Assembly (NCBI GenBank): GCA_002437115.1
Contig: DJOD01000012.1
Location: 1 to 32,343 of the forward strand
Source of the DNA: Prevotella sp. UBA6447
GTDB lineage: Bacteria > Bacteroidota > Bacteroidia > Bacteroidales > Bacteroidaceae
Reading direction: 5' to 3'
Length of the DNA: 32,343 bases
Shown: positions 23,043-30,974 of the stretch, piece by piece
How the letters are laid out: each line of letters begins with the position of its first letter
How positions within the stretch are numbered: position 1 is the stretch's first letter
Position numbers and translations under genes: made by a program
Notes under the pieces: model-generated
The model's database searches: none
Told to the model about the DNA's origin: nothing
Seen by the model: only the letters and a program-made list of their open reading frames with translations

Positions 23043-24061
23043 GGTTTCTTGGCTAATAATACATAGATGATGACGGGTGCTCCAATAAGTGGTGTCACGG
23101 CATTAAGCGGCAGGACACCCGCCTCGCCCGGCAACGTGGTCAGCACGTTGCAGAGCAACGCCACGGCCTGTCCCGCAAGCACCGTGACCAGGAGCAGCAG
23201 GCGATGGTCGGACGTACGCGCCAGCAGACGGGCGATGTGGGGCACGGCGAGTGCGACGAAGGCGATGGGGCCACAGAAAGCGGTGACCACAGCCGTGAGC
23301 AGACCGGTGAGCAAGAGGAGTTCGCGCCTGAGCGACTTGACATTGACGCCCAGGTTCTCAGCGTATCGCTCACCGAGGAGCAACGCGTTGAGCGGCTTGA
23401 CAAGCAGAAAGGCGCATCCGGTGGCCAACAACGTGAGCGCCGCAAACACCGGCATCTCGTCTATCGGCACGTTGCCGAAATTGCCCATGCCCCACACGGC
23501 AAAGTTCTTGACGCCTTGCTCCGTGGCAAAGAAGTTGAGCAGCGTGATGGCGCTCGACGCCAGGTAACCCACCATGATGCCCACCACCATGAGCACCACG
23601 GGACTGTGCACCCATCGGCTCACAGCGAAGATGAGGGCCGTGACGGCGATGGCTCCCACAAAGGCGGCACCTACCGACGAGAGATAACCCAAGACCACAG
23701 GCAAGGTGGCCACGGGGGTCAGCGTGAGTAGGGCCACGGCCAGCGATGCCCCACTGGTGACGCCGAAGATGTCGGGGGCGGCCAGCGGGTTGCCAAAGGC
23801 CGTCTGGAGCAGCAGGCCACTCGCGGCCAGCGCGCCACCGGCCAACCACGCTGTCAGCGCTTGGGGCAGGCGCGTCTCCAGGATGATGAAGCGCCAGCTC
23901 TCAGGGCTGTCGTCGCCCAGCAAGACGGGCACTGCCTCACCCAGGGGGATGTGCACACTGCCATGCGCAAGGCTCAGGAAGAACAACAGCACAATGGCCA
24001 TGACCAACAAGAGAATGAGAGTCACCTGCCTTCGCGCGTTTTGTTCGGTCGTCAGAATCAT
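23039..24061 (-). CDS. btuC: Vitamin B12 ABC transporter permease (BtuC/FecCD family)
   Basis: Inner-membrane permease of 340 residues with about ten membrane segments and the FecCD hallmarks: LPQALTAWLAGGALAASGLLLQTAFGNPLAAPDIFGVTSGA (about 65-105), GNPLA for coupling, LGVNVKSLRRELLLL, and GPIAFVALAVPHIARLL, the region that touches the ATPase. Family members move cobalamin, heme or iron siderophores; the riboswitch and neighbours point to cobalamin. It overlaps btuF and the adenosyltransferase gene by 4 bases each. No ATPase gene (btuD) is present in the operon, so that subunit must be encoded elsewhere. Confidence 0.93.
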   Translation of the reverse strand: MILTTEQNARRQVTLILLLVMAIVLLFFLSLAHGSVHIPLGEAVPVLLGDDSPESWRFIILETRLPQALTAWLAGGALAASGLLLQTAFGNPLAAPDIFGVTSGASLAVALLTLTPVATLPVVLGYLSSVGAAFVGAIAVTALIFAVSRWVHSPVVLMVVGIMVGYLASSAITLLNFFATEQGVKNFAVWGMGNFGNVPIDEMPVFAALTLLATGCAFLLVKPLNALLLGERYAENLGVNVKSLRRELLLLTGLLTAVVTAFCGPIAFVALAVPHIARLLARTSDHRLLLLVTVLAGQAVALLCNVLTTLPGEAGVLPLNAVTPLIGAPVIIYVLLAKKP

Positions 24062-25155
24062 GATGGGTTACCAGTTAATTTTTTGTAATATCTCAGTTGT
24101 CCCAACCGGGCTTGCGGATGCGACAGGATTATCATCTCGCGCAGCAGATAGTCGGGACGAAAGCTCACCTCTTCAAAATAACGGGTCGCTGCGGCATCGC
24201 ACTCATAAATCTCACCCTTTTGGAAAGCCTTCAAGGCCTTGTAGCCATGAAACTCGCGTAGCAAGTCGGCGCGTGTCATCATGCGTTGCCCATTGATGAG
24301 GAACGCCCACACGTCAGCCTGTCCGGCCTGGCTGAGCACCTGCTCAAAGGGCAGGGGCAGGCTGCCACTGTGCCCATCGGCGGCAAAGGCGTAGGGGCTC
24401 TTGGCATCGGCAAAGATCGCACCCGTGGAACTCTTGCCGCCAGGCACATACCACACCGAGCCTGTCATGCGCTCCGTGAGGATGCTGCGCCCCTGGGGAA
24501 GACGGTTCGCGTAGGCTTTCAGCGCGCCATAGGTGGAGTCGACCACGTGATAGAGCGAGTCGGCGCGACGAGCCTGGCCAAACAGGCGGCCATAGTAGCG
24601 CATCCACTCGGCGCGCCCCAAGGCCGAAGTCTCCATGTAGTCGGCGGCGAAGATGAGGGGGATGCCGAGTTTCTCGAGCCGCCCATAGCTTGCGCCCTCA
24701 AACGGGGAGAGAATGATGGCATCGGGACGGAGGCTCACAATCTTCTCCACATCGGGGTTCATGGCGTCACCGCAATTGGCTATTCGCCCCGCCTTCACAC
24801 GGCGTTGGATGTCGGGGATGTGCATGTACTGCACGTCGCACACACCCACGATGCGGTCGGCAAGGCCGAGATACTCAAGCAATTGACAATGGGCCGTGGT
24901 GAAGACCACCACACGATGGAGGGGACGCATGACCTCCTTTCCTGCCGACGGCCCCACGGTAAGTCTTTGGAGCGTTCGTCCCTGGTGCCAGGGGTCTCTT
25001 ACGGAGACGCTGGTCTCCACGCCACGTTCGACCAGCGTGAGCAGGTCAGAGTGGCCGAGGACCAGCGTGTCGCCCTGCGGACCGCTGCCCGTGGTGCGGG
25101 AACCACACGCGCAGAGCAGCAGCACACAGGTGAGGATGCTGACAATGTTACGCAT
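24058..25155 (-). CDS. btuF: Periplasmic cobalamin-binding lipoprotein (BtuF-like)
   Basis: A 365-residue substrate-binding protein with a lipoprotein signal (lipobox LCAC, Cys17) and the class III binding fold: RVVVFTTAHCQLLEYLGLADRIVGVCDVQYMHIP (N-lobe), GRIANCGDAMNPDVEKIVSLRPDAIILSPFE, a long backbone helix near 180-220, and a C-lobe ending in SFRPDYLLREMIILSHPQ. It delivers B12 from the periplasm to BtuC. No acidic run follows the Cys, so it should face the periplasm. Start ATG 25155 is 1 base after the btuG stop codon; its stop overlaps btuC. Heme or siderophore binding cannot be excluded by sequence alone but the riboswitch argues for cobalamin. Confidence 0.9.
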   Translation of the reverse strand: MRNIVSILTCVLLLCACGSRTTGSGPQGDTLVLGHSDLLTLVERGVETSVSVRDPWHQGRTLQRLTVGPSAGKEVMRPLHRVVVFTTAHCQLLEYLGLADRIVGVCDVQYMHIPDIQRRVKAGRIANCGDAMNPDVEKIVSLRPDAIILSPFEGASYGRLEKLGIPLIFAADYMETSALGRAEWMRYYGRLFGQARRADSLYHVVDSTYGALKAYANRLPQGRSILTERMTGSVWYVPGGKSSTGAIFADAKSPYAFAADGHSGSLPLPFEQVLSQAGQADVWAFLINGQRMMTRADLLREFHGYKALKAFQKGEIYECDAAATRYFEEVSFRPDYLLREMIILSHPQARLGQLRYYKKLTGNPS

Positions 25156-25156
25156 C

Positions 25157-26251
25157 TTACTTCAAGAACACAATAGCATGGGGGTTGGCACCATACGAGG
25201 AGAATTTCGTCTCGTAGTTGCCCTTGCCGTCAAACACATAGATGGTGCCATCACTCACATAGTCGGAAGCCGATGTGGCCACGTAGACCTTCTTGTTGTA
25301 GGGGTTGACGCTGATGCTGTAGACATTGCTGGTGGCCAGTTCGGCAGGCTGGTTCTTGAAGAAGCTGGCGTCGGTGGCACCAGTCTTCACGTTGTAGGAG
25401 CCGAGCTTGGTGGTCGTGGTTTTAGTGTTCCAATCAGTCACACTGTAGGCCGTGTAGATGACATCGTCGCCTATGCCGATGACAGAGGCGTGGCCCAGCT
25501 CGGTGTAGTTGCCCGTCGCAGGGTCGTAAACGCCCCATGGGTGGTCGATCGCAGCACCATAGCCCGTGATGAAGATCTTGTCGTCCTCCTCATACACCTT
25601 GACGGGGTTTTTCATGATGGTGACATAGCTGATGGTGCGGAAGTCGCTGTTGACTATGGCCAGGCGGTTGTCATCATAATTGGTGCCCTGCAGGGTGACA
25701 TAGAGCTTGCCATCCTCCTCGGCGATGTCCTCCGGGCGGTCGCCTACACGCAGCGAGTCCATATAGACCAGCTTGTCGCCCTGGATGCGCAGACGACTCA
25801 CATAACCACCATAAGAGGTAGCGTAGACGATGCTATCCTCCTCGACGACCGAGCGAACCTGACCAAGGTTCTTGTACTGCTCGAAGCTGACGCGACTCTT
25901 CTCCACGCCATAGCCATCAAGCAGCGTCACATAATTGCTCACGTTGACGGCCACCACCAGTCGGTTATCACCCACGGTGATGATGTCGTTGCCCGTATCG
26001 CCGAGCTGCTTGCCGTTCTGCGCCACGAAAAGATCGCTGCCGTTCACCACGCCTGTAGACCAGTCGAAGTAGATCAAGTTGGAGTTGTTGTGGTTCATCG
26101 TTCCCTCATTGAGGATGAAGGCACGCGCCTGCGTAGTGGACTCCACGTTGCCGTCGCCCTTCTGGTTCCACTCGTCGTCATCGTCACAAGATGTGAAAGC
26201 GAAGCTCGTAGCCAACAAGGCCGCCGCAAGATAAATCTTTCTGAATCTCAT
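25157..26251 (-). CDS. btuG: Surface cobalamin-binding lipoprotein (BtuG-like beta-propeller)
   Basis: A 364-residue lipoprotein with signal peptide and lipobox FTSC (Cys22) followed at once by DDDDEW. An acidic run right after the lipid-bearing Cys is the Bacteroidetes signal for display on the cell surface. The rest repeats a YncE/DUF5074-like beta-propeller pattern (NNSNLIYFDWSTG, GDNRLVVAVN, VSRLRIQGDKLV, YVTLQGTNYDDNRLAIV, NVYSISVNPYNKKVYVATSASDYVSDGTIYVFD), about seven blades. In Bacteroides thetaiotaomicron BtuG is such a propeller and binds B12 very tightly at the cell surface with BtuB. The position between btuB (52-base gap) and btuF supports the same job here. Residues that contact B12 were not checked. 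Confidence 0.85.
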   Translation of the reverse strand: MRFRKIYLAAALLATSFAFTSCDDDDEWNQKGDGNVESTTQARAFILNEGTMNHNNSNLIYFDWSTGVVNGSDLFVAQNGKQLGDTGNDIITVGDNRLVVAVNVSNYVTLLDGYGVEKSRVSFEQYKNLGQVRSVVEEDSIVYATSYGGYVSRLRIQGDKLVYMDSLRVGDRPEDIAEEDGKLYVTLQGTNYDDNRLAIVNSDFRTISYVTIMKNPVKVYEEDDKIFITGYGAAIDHPWGVYDPATGNYTELGHASVIGIGDDVIYTAYSVTDWNTKTTTTKLGSYNVKTGATDASFFKNQPAELATSNVYSISVNPYNKKVYVATSASDYVSDGTIYVFDGKGNYETKFSSYGANPHAIVFLK

Positions 26252-26303
26252 AAGTTTTAAAAGTTATAAAGTGAATAAAATGTCATGTTTGTGTCCTTCG
26301 CTA

Positions 26304-28295
26304 TCACAAGCAGACACTGGCCGACACGGCGTACTGCCGGCCAGGCATCGGGTAATATTGTATGATGGAATACTGCTCGTTGGTCAGGTTGGTAACCTTG
26401 GCGCTCAGCGACCAGCGCACCTTGCCGAGTGTCATCTCACGCGAGAGGCTGACGCTGTGCTCCCAAAAGGCGGGCAGGCGATACTCGGGCTTGTTCTGCG
26501 CCAGGCTGTAGCGGCTGCCCTGCATGAGCAGCGTGTAGCCCAGGGTAAGCCAGGGCGTCACCACGGCCAGCGACCCGCTACCACTCCAGCGAGGCGTGTA
26601 GGGCAACTGGTTGTTGTAGCTATGGGTGGTCTTGTCGGTCTTGTCGACCGCATGTTGCCAGGTGGCCGACAAGGCTCCGCTGACGCTCCAGCCACGGGTT
26701 ACGTCGGCCTGCGTGCCAAGGGTCATGTCGGCTCCGAGGATATTGACCTTTCCGAAGTTGACCATACGCCAGACGTAGGTGCTCGGAAACGCTACGATCT
26801 TGTCGGTCACATCATGGTAATAGGCATCAGCCGTGAGCGTCAGGTAGCGCAACCACGAGGCTTGGGTACTCCATGTCATGCCCAAGCTCCACTGACTGGC
26901 TTTCTCGGGCTTGAGGTGTATGTTGCCCAGGCGCCTGTAATACAGGTCGTTGAAAGTCGGAACACGAAAGGCTTGCTTGTACATACCCCTTATATATAAA
27001 GGAGTGGAGCTCAACAGCCGATAGCTCACCGCCAGCGAAGGCGTGAGACGGTGCTTGTCGGCTGGCTTGTCGCCAACGGCCACCTGCTCTGCCGCATAGG
27101 TGTAGGCAAGATTCCCGTTGACCTTGAGCCCACACCACTGGCTCTTCAGGGCCAAGGCGGTGACGGATGTCCAACGCGAAGGGCGAGGAACCTCGTAGTT
27201 AGTGTTTACATAGACATTGTTGCTCAGGCGGTTGTAGGCCACGTCTTGCGCTACGGCCACCTGGATGCCCTTTGCTACCCACCAGCCCAACGTGGCAGAG
27301 GCATATCCCTCGTCTTGGCGGTCGACATCCGTGCGCACACCATCAGGATACTCGGAACCCCAGTCGCGATAGCGATTCCATGAATGGGTATATTTCAGGC
27401 GTGTCTGCAGACGAAGCCGGTGACCCAGCTGTCGGCCATAAGCTGCCTGCACGAAAAAATCGTCGTCCCACATGCGCTCTTCCGATGGGTTGGCATAAAG
27501 AATGACAGCGCCTGGCAATCCTCTTTGCGAATGATACCAATAGACTTTTGCAGCCAAGTCGCCTCCATCGGCAAACGTGTGGTAGGCATTGGCCTCGGCT
27601 TGCCAAGCGGTGATGTCTGAGTTGTAACGCCGTTGGCGAGAGGAGGTGTGCCCATTAATCAAAGTGTAAGGGTAAATGCCATCGGCTCGCGTCATCTTGG
27701 CCGAAAGCGACAGGGATGTGCGCTCAGCAGGCTTGACCCACCAGCGCAAGGAGGGTGACACCAGGCCAAAGGAGCCCACGCTGACAGTCAGGCGCAACGA
27801 CTGCCTCTGCCCCGCCAAGAAATGAGGCCGCTCTGTGGTTAGCGTGATCACACCGGCTGAGGTGTATTGGCGGGCAGCTATCATCAGCTGGTCGTCATCG
27901 CCTACCGACAAGCTGACGCTCTGAAGGTCGTCTGTGCCGTATCGCCCAATGTCTATTTGCCCAGCCTGGGTATTGCTGAGGGCAACGCCGTCATAAACCA
28001 CAGCCGTATGCTGCGCCCCAAGGCTGTGGATGGATACGGTTTTCATGCCTCCGATGCCACCATAGTCTTTCACGCTGACGCCAGCAAAGTGTTTCACCGC
28101 GTCAGCCACCTGGTCAATACCCAGTTGCTCCATCCGCAAAGCACTAAGCGTCTGCATGGAATGGGCAGCGCTCACGTTGCGATTGAGGGCGACGGCTGTC
28201 ACCTCCACACCGTGAAGCGAAATGGAATCCGTCTGCGCACAGGTCGCCAACGGCCACAACATGAGCGCAAAAGTATGAACAATTTGTTTTCGCAT
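26304..28295 (-). CDS. btuB: TonB-dependent outer-membrane cobalamin receptor
   Basis: The 663-residue protein has a signal peptide (cleavage near ATCAQ), a TonB-box-like VEVTAV (about 30-35), a plug domain (about 40-155, with VSIHSLGAQHTAVVYDGVALSN and DIGRYGTDDLQSVSLSVG) and a 22-strand barrel to the end (final strand ...GRQYAVSASVCL). It has the BtuB size and lacks the long N-terminal carboxypeptidase-like domain of SusC proteins. It imports cobalamin using TonB energy. It is the first gene after the cobalamin riboswitch, which would repress it when B12 is plentiful. Start ATG 28295 is preceded by GAGGAAGA, an unusually good ribosome binding site for this phylum. Confidence 0.94.
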   Translation of the reverse strand: MRKQIVHTFALMLWPLATCAQTDSISLHGVEVTAVALNRNVSAAHSMQTLSALRMEQLGIDQVADAVKHFAGVSVKDYGGIGGMKTVSIHSLGAQHTAVVYDGVALSNTQAGQIDIGRYGTDDLQSVSLSVGDDDQLMIAARQYTSAGVITLTTERPHFLAGQRQSLRLTVSVGSFGLVSPSLRWWVKPAERTSLSLSAKMTRADGIYPYTLINGHTSSRQRRYNSDITAWQAEANAYHTFADGGDLAAKVYWYHSQRGLPGAVILYANPSEERMWDDDFFVQAAYGRQLGHRLRLQTRLKYTHSWNRYRDWGSEYPDGVRTDVDRQDEGYASATLGWWVAKGIQVAVAQDVAYNRLSNNVYVNTNYEVPRPSRWTSVTALALKSQWCGLKVNGNLAYTYAAEQVAVGDKPADKHRLTPSLAVSYRLLSSTPLYIRGMYKQAFRVPTFNDLYYRRLGNIHLKPEKASQWSLGMTWSTQASWLRYLTLTADAYYHDVTDKIVAFPSTYVWRMVNFGKVNILGADMTLGTQADVTRGWSVSGALSATWQHAVDKTDKTTHSYNNQLPYTPRWSGSGSLAVVTPWLTLGYTLLMQGSRYSLAQNKPEYRLPAFWEHSVSLSREMTLGKVRWSLSAKVTNLTNEQYSIIQYYPMPGRQYAVSASVCL

Positions 28296-28331
28296 TCTTC
28301 CTCGAGAATTGAAAATCTTCTGCTATGCTAT

Positions 28332-28514
28332 GGCAGGTCTTCTGGCTTACGACCATCCACGCGTCTTCCCGGCTACAAGGGGTTCGCCGTCATGACATCC
28401 GAAGCCGCACGGCCTCGGGTTGGCGCTTGCCCACCACCAGTGACGTGGGTGCGTGGATGAAGAATGTCGCTTACAGCAGCGGGACTGCCCAGGACTCGCA
28501 CCTGGTTCCCTTTT
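28332..28514 (-). promoter_or_regulatory. Cobalamin (B12) riboswitch
   Basis: On the minus strand the leader of btuB contains, in order: the 5-prime core GGGAACCAGGTGCGAGTCC (28512 down), the GGGCAGTCCCGCTGCTGTAA segment, the B12-box core GTCACTGGTGGTGGGCAAG, a helix pairing CATCCACGC with GCGTGGATG, and the 3-prime core AGCCAGAAGACCTGCC (ends 28332). These are the conserved blocks of the adenosylcobalamin-type riboswitch. The btuB start codon is about 36 bases downstream. A 5-prime UTR of about 250 bases runs from the promoter at 28555-28562. Translational control is suggested because the AUG-containing GAAGAATG (28293-28300) is complementary to CATTCTTC within the aptamer (28459-28466). Confidence 0.95.
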
Positions 28515-28554
28515 AATCTCCTCGCGGAGAGCCAATCGCTAATTATGTCGGATG

Positions 28555-28562
28555 CAAAGTTA
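28555..28562 (-). promoter_or_regulatory. Promoter box of the B12 operon
   Basis: TAACTTTG on the minus strand (28555-28562) is an exact -7 box. TTGG about 21 bases upstream (28584-28587) is a weak -33 candidate. The RNA would start near 28549, upstream of the riboswitch. It lies only 43 bases past the stop of the patatin gene, whose terminator is not evident. Confidence 0.65.
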
Positions 28563-28605
28563 CAAAAAAAGATCCGCGCAATGCCAATTGACAGGCTTAA
28601 TTTTG

Positions 28606-29448
28606 TCAAAGCACCTTGCCGCAAAACTCCTCGCCCAAGCGAAAACCTTCCTCATAGAGGCGTTCCAACTTGCCTGTGTCTTTTTCCATTCGGCTCACCT
28701 CCATGGGGCGTAAGGGGCGGATGACAACAATTTCACCAGCACGCTCCAGGTCTTCGACCATCTGCAACTGCTCGTTGTAAGCCTCTATGCGATGGCTCAA
28801 CGCCACCCGCAAGCGTGGGTAATGGCGATAGATGAAACGCGGAATCTTGCGGTCGCGACCCGACTCGCGATAGCCATAATTGCGCGTGGTGACCACCACA
28901 TTAAACGCATGACCCATGGCCTGGGCATGCCGAATGGGTATGGAATCCACAATGCCACCATCAAGCATGGGCTTACCATCCACCCAAACGATACGGCTCA
29001 CATAAGGCAAGGAACTTGAAGCACGCACGATATCTATGGCACGCTGGGGGTCGCTCGTGGCTGAAAGATACTCGGCACGGCCTGTTTGGCAATTGGTCGC
29101 AACCATCTCAAACCCCGATGAATGTTTGAAGAACTCATCATAATCAAAGGGAATAAGTTCATTGGGGAAACGGTCATAGAGAAGTTTTTGGTCAAAGATA
29201 CAGCCTTGTGTCACCAAATGGCGCAAACCAATATAATTGTATTTTGACAAGAAATCAATATTCGACAGACGCGCCCTGCGCGGCTGACGGGAAATATAGC
29301 TCATGCCATTACACGCTCCAGCTGAAACGGCAACCACATACCGAAAGTACAGCTCATGCTTCATAAAAGCATCAAGCACACCACTGGTAAACACGCCACG
29401 CATACCACCACCTTCAAGCACAAGCCCTGTATTTCTGTCAATCTGCAT
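28606..29448 (-). CDS. Patatin-like phospholipase
   Basis: A 280-residue cytoplasmic protein of the YjjU-like patatin group, expected to hydrolyse acyl ester bonds of lipids. The oxyanion-loop motif is LEGGGMRGVFTSGVLDAF (11-28), the nucleophile is Ser42 in VAVSAGACNG, and the partner Asp163 lies in LDGGIVDSIPI. The usual GxSxG reads AVSAG, with Ala in place of the first Gly, a conservative but notable change. No signal peptide. Start ATG 29448 lies 21 bases after a promoter box. It diverges from the aminopeptidase gene and precedes the B12 operon on the same strand. Confidence 0.9.
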   Translation of the reverse strand: MQIDRNTGLVLEGGGMRGVFTSGVLDAFMKHELYFRYVVAVSAGACNGMSYISRQPRRARLSNIDFLSKYNYIGLRHLVTQGCIFDQKLLYDRFPNELIPFDYDEFFKHSSGFEMVATNCQTGRAEYLSATSDPQRAIDIVRASSSLPYVSRIVWVDGKPMLDGGIVDSIPIRHAQAMGHAFNVVVTTRNYGYRESGRDRKIPRFIYRHYPRLRVALSHRIEAYNEQLQMVEDLERAGEIVVIRPLRPMEVSRMEKDTGKLERLYEEGFRLGEEFCGKVL

Positions 29449-29469
29449 AAAATATTATAAATTCAATTG

Positions 29470-29477
29470 CAAAGATA
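29470..29477 (-). promoter_or_regulatory. Promoter box of the patatin gene
   Basis: TATCTTTG on the minus strand (29470-29477) is an exact -7 box, 21 bases before the ATG at 29448. It forms, with the opposing box at 29501-29508, a perfect 11-base inverted repeat. Confidence 0.55.
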
Positions 29478-29500
29478 CGTATTTCTATCGAAGTTTTTTA

Positions 29501-29508
29501 TATCTTTG
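29501..29508 (+). promoter_or_regulatory. Promoter box of the aminopeptidase P gene
   Basis: TATCTTTG at 29501-29508 is an exact -7 box, 27 bases before the ATG at 29536. It faces away from the patatin promoter; only 23 bases separate the two boxes, so the upstream parts of both promoters overlap. Confidence 0.6.
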
Positions 29509-29535
29509 CAACATAAAACGTAAAATTATCTATTT

Positions 29536-30936
29536 ATGTTTAGCAAAGAAACCTACGTTAGCCGCCGCGCTGAGCTGAAAAAACTTGTTAAGAGCGGCAT
29601 CATTGTGCTGTTTGGAAACAACAGCTCACCAGCCAACTTTCCCAACAACGGATATTACCCATTCCGCCAGGACTCGTCATTCCTCTACTATTTCGGGCAG
29701 AACCGAGATGGCCTTGTGGGTGTTATCGACATCGACAACGACACCGAAGCCCTCATTGGCGATGACATCTCGATAGACGACATCGTGTGGTACGGATCGG
29801 TGGACAGCGTGCACGACATGGCCCAGCAAGTGGGTGTGACAAGCTCCGCGCCCATGAAGACCCTCAAGACCATCTGCAACGATGCCTTGCGCCAAAAGCG
29901 AAAGATTCACTTCCTGCCACCTTACCGCGCCGATATCAAAATCCAGATATTCGACCTCCTGGGCATCCATCCTAACCAGCAGAAGGAGAGCGCCAGCATG
30001 GAGCTTATCCAGGCAGTGGTAAAGATGCGCTCCTCGAAGACCGACGAGGAAATCGAGGAGCTGGAGCGAGCAGCCGTCATCGGCTACAAGATGCACACCA
30101 CGGCCATGAAGATGTGCCGTCCAGGTGTGACCGAAAAGGAAATTGCAGGCACGCTCGACGGCATCGCCAACTCATACGGAGCCATGGTGAGCTTCCCCAC
30201 CATCCTCTCGCAACACGGCGAGATACAGCACGGAGCCCCCTCACCCGCACCATTGCAGGCGGGCAAGCTAATGCTCTGCGACGCTGGTGCCGAGACACTC
30301 AACAACTATTGCTCAGACAACACGCGCACCACACCGGTCAGCGGTCACTTCGACCAGCGCCAGTTGGAGATTTACTCCATCGTGGAGGCATGTCACGACT
30401 ATGCACTCACGGTGGCCAAGCCAGGCGTGAAATGGTGGGACGTGCACTTCGGCGTGTGCCGTCTGATGACGGAGAGGCTGAAGGAGCTCGGCCTCATGAA
30501 GGGCGACACCGACGAGGCCGTGGCCGCTGGCGCCCATGCCATGTTCATGGTTCACGGCCTGGGCCACATGATGGGCATGGACGTGCACGACATGGAGAGC
30601 CTCGACCAAATCAACGTGGGCTTTGACAATGAGGTGCGCCCGAACTTGAAACAGTTTGGCACCAACTGCCTGCGCATGGGTCGCCGTTTGCAAAAGGGCT
30701 TTGTGGTTACCGATGAGCCTGGCATCTATTTCATCCCCGCCCTCATCGATGACTGGAAGGCAAGTGGGCATTGCAAGGACTTCATCAACTTCGACAAGCT
30801 GGAGACCTATAAGGACTTTGGTGGCATCCGCATAGAGGACGACCTGCTCATCACCGAAAACGGATGCCGCTTCATCGGCAAGGACCGCATACCTTATCAT
30901 CCCAAGGATGTGGAGGCATTCATCGCCAACAACTAA
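29536..30936 (+). CDS. pepP: Xaa-Pro aminopeptidase (aminopeptidase P, M24B)
   Basis: Cytoplasmic metallopeptidase that removes an N-terminal residue in front of proline. The 466-residue product has the N-terminal creatinase-like domain (about 1-175, with NFPNNGYYPFRQDSSFLYYFG) and the pita-bread catalytic domain. The five metal ligands are all seen: Asp249 and Asp261 (in CDAGAE and SDNTRTTPVSG), His344 (HGLGHMMGMDVHD), Glu394 (TDEPGIYF) and Glu434 (GGIRIEDD). The two Asp are 12 residues apart, one more than in E. coli PepP. Start ATG 29536. It is followed after 38 bases by a secreted peptidase, perhaps in one transcript. Confidence 0.95.
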   Translation: MFSKETYVSRRAELKKLVKSGIIVLFGNNSSPANFPNNGYYPFRQDSSFLYYFGQNRDGLVGVIDIDNDTEALIGDDISIDDIVWYGSVDSVHDMAQQVGVTSSAPMKTLKTICNDALRQKRKIHFLPPYRADIKIQIFDLLGIHPNQQKESASMELIQAVVKMRSSKTDEEIEELERAAVIGYKMHTTAMKMCRPGVTEKEIAGTLDGIANSYGAMVSFPTILSQHGEIQHGAPSPAPLQAGKLMLCDAGAETLNNYCSDNTRTTPVSGHFDQRQLEIYSIVEACHDYALTVAKPGVKWWDVHFGVCRLMTERLKELGLMKGDTDEAVAAGAHAMFMVHGLGHMMGMDVHDMESLDQINVGFDNEVRPNLKQFGTNCLRMGRRLQKGFVVTDEPGIYFIPALIDDWKASGHCKDFINFDKLETYKDFGGIRIEDDLLITENGCRFIGKDRIPYHPKDVEAFIANN

Positions 30937-30974
30937 ACGATATCTGAAAAAAACATAACACCAATAGAATATAA

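Noticed and set aside
24896..26260. 454-residue open frame on the plus strand
   Set aside because: It is antisense to btuF and btuG, whose family motifs, lipoboxes and operon spacing are clear.
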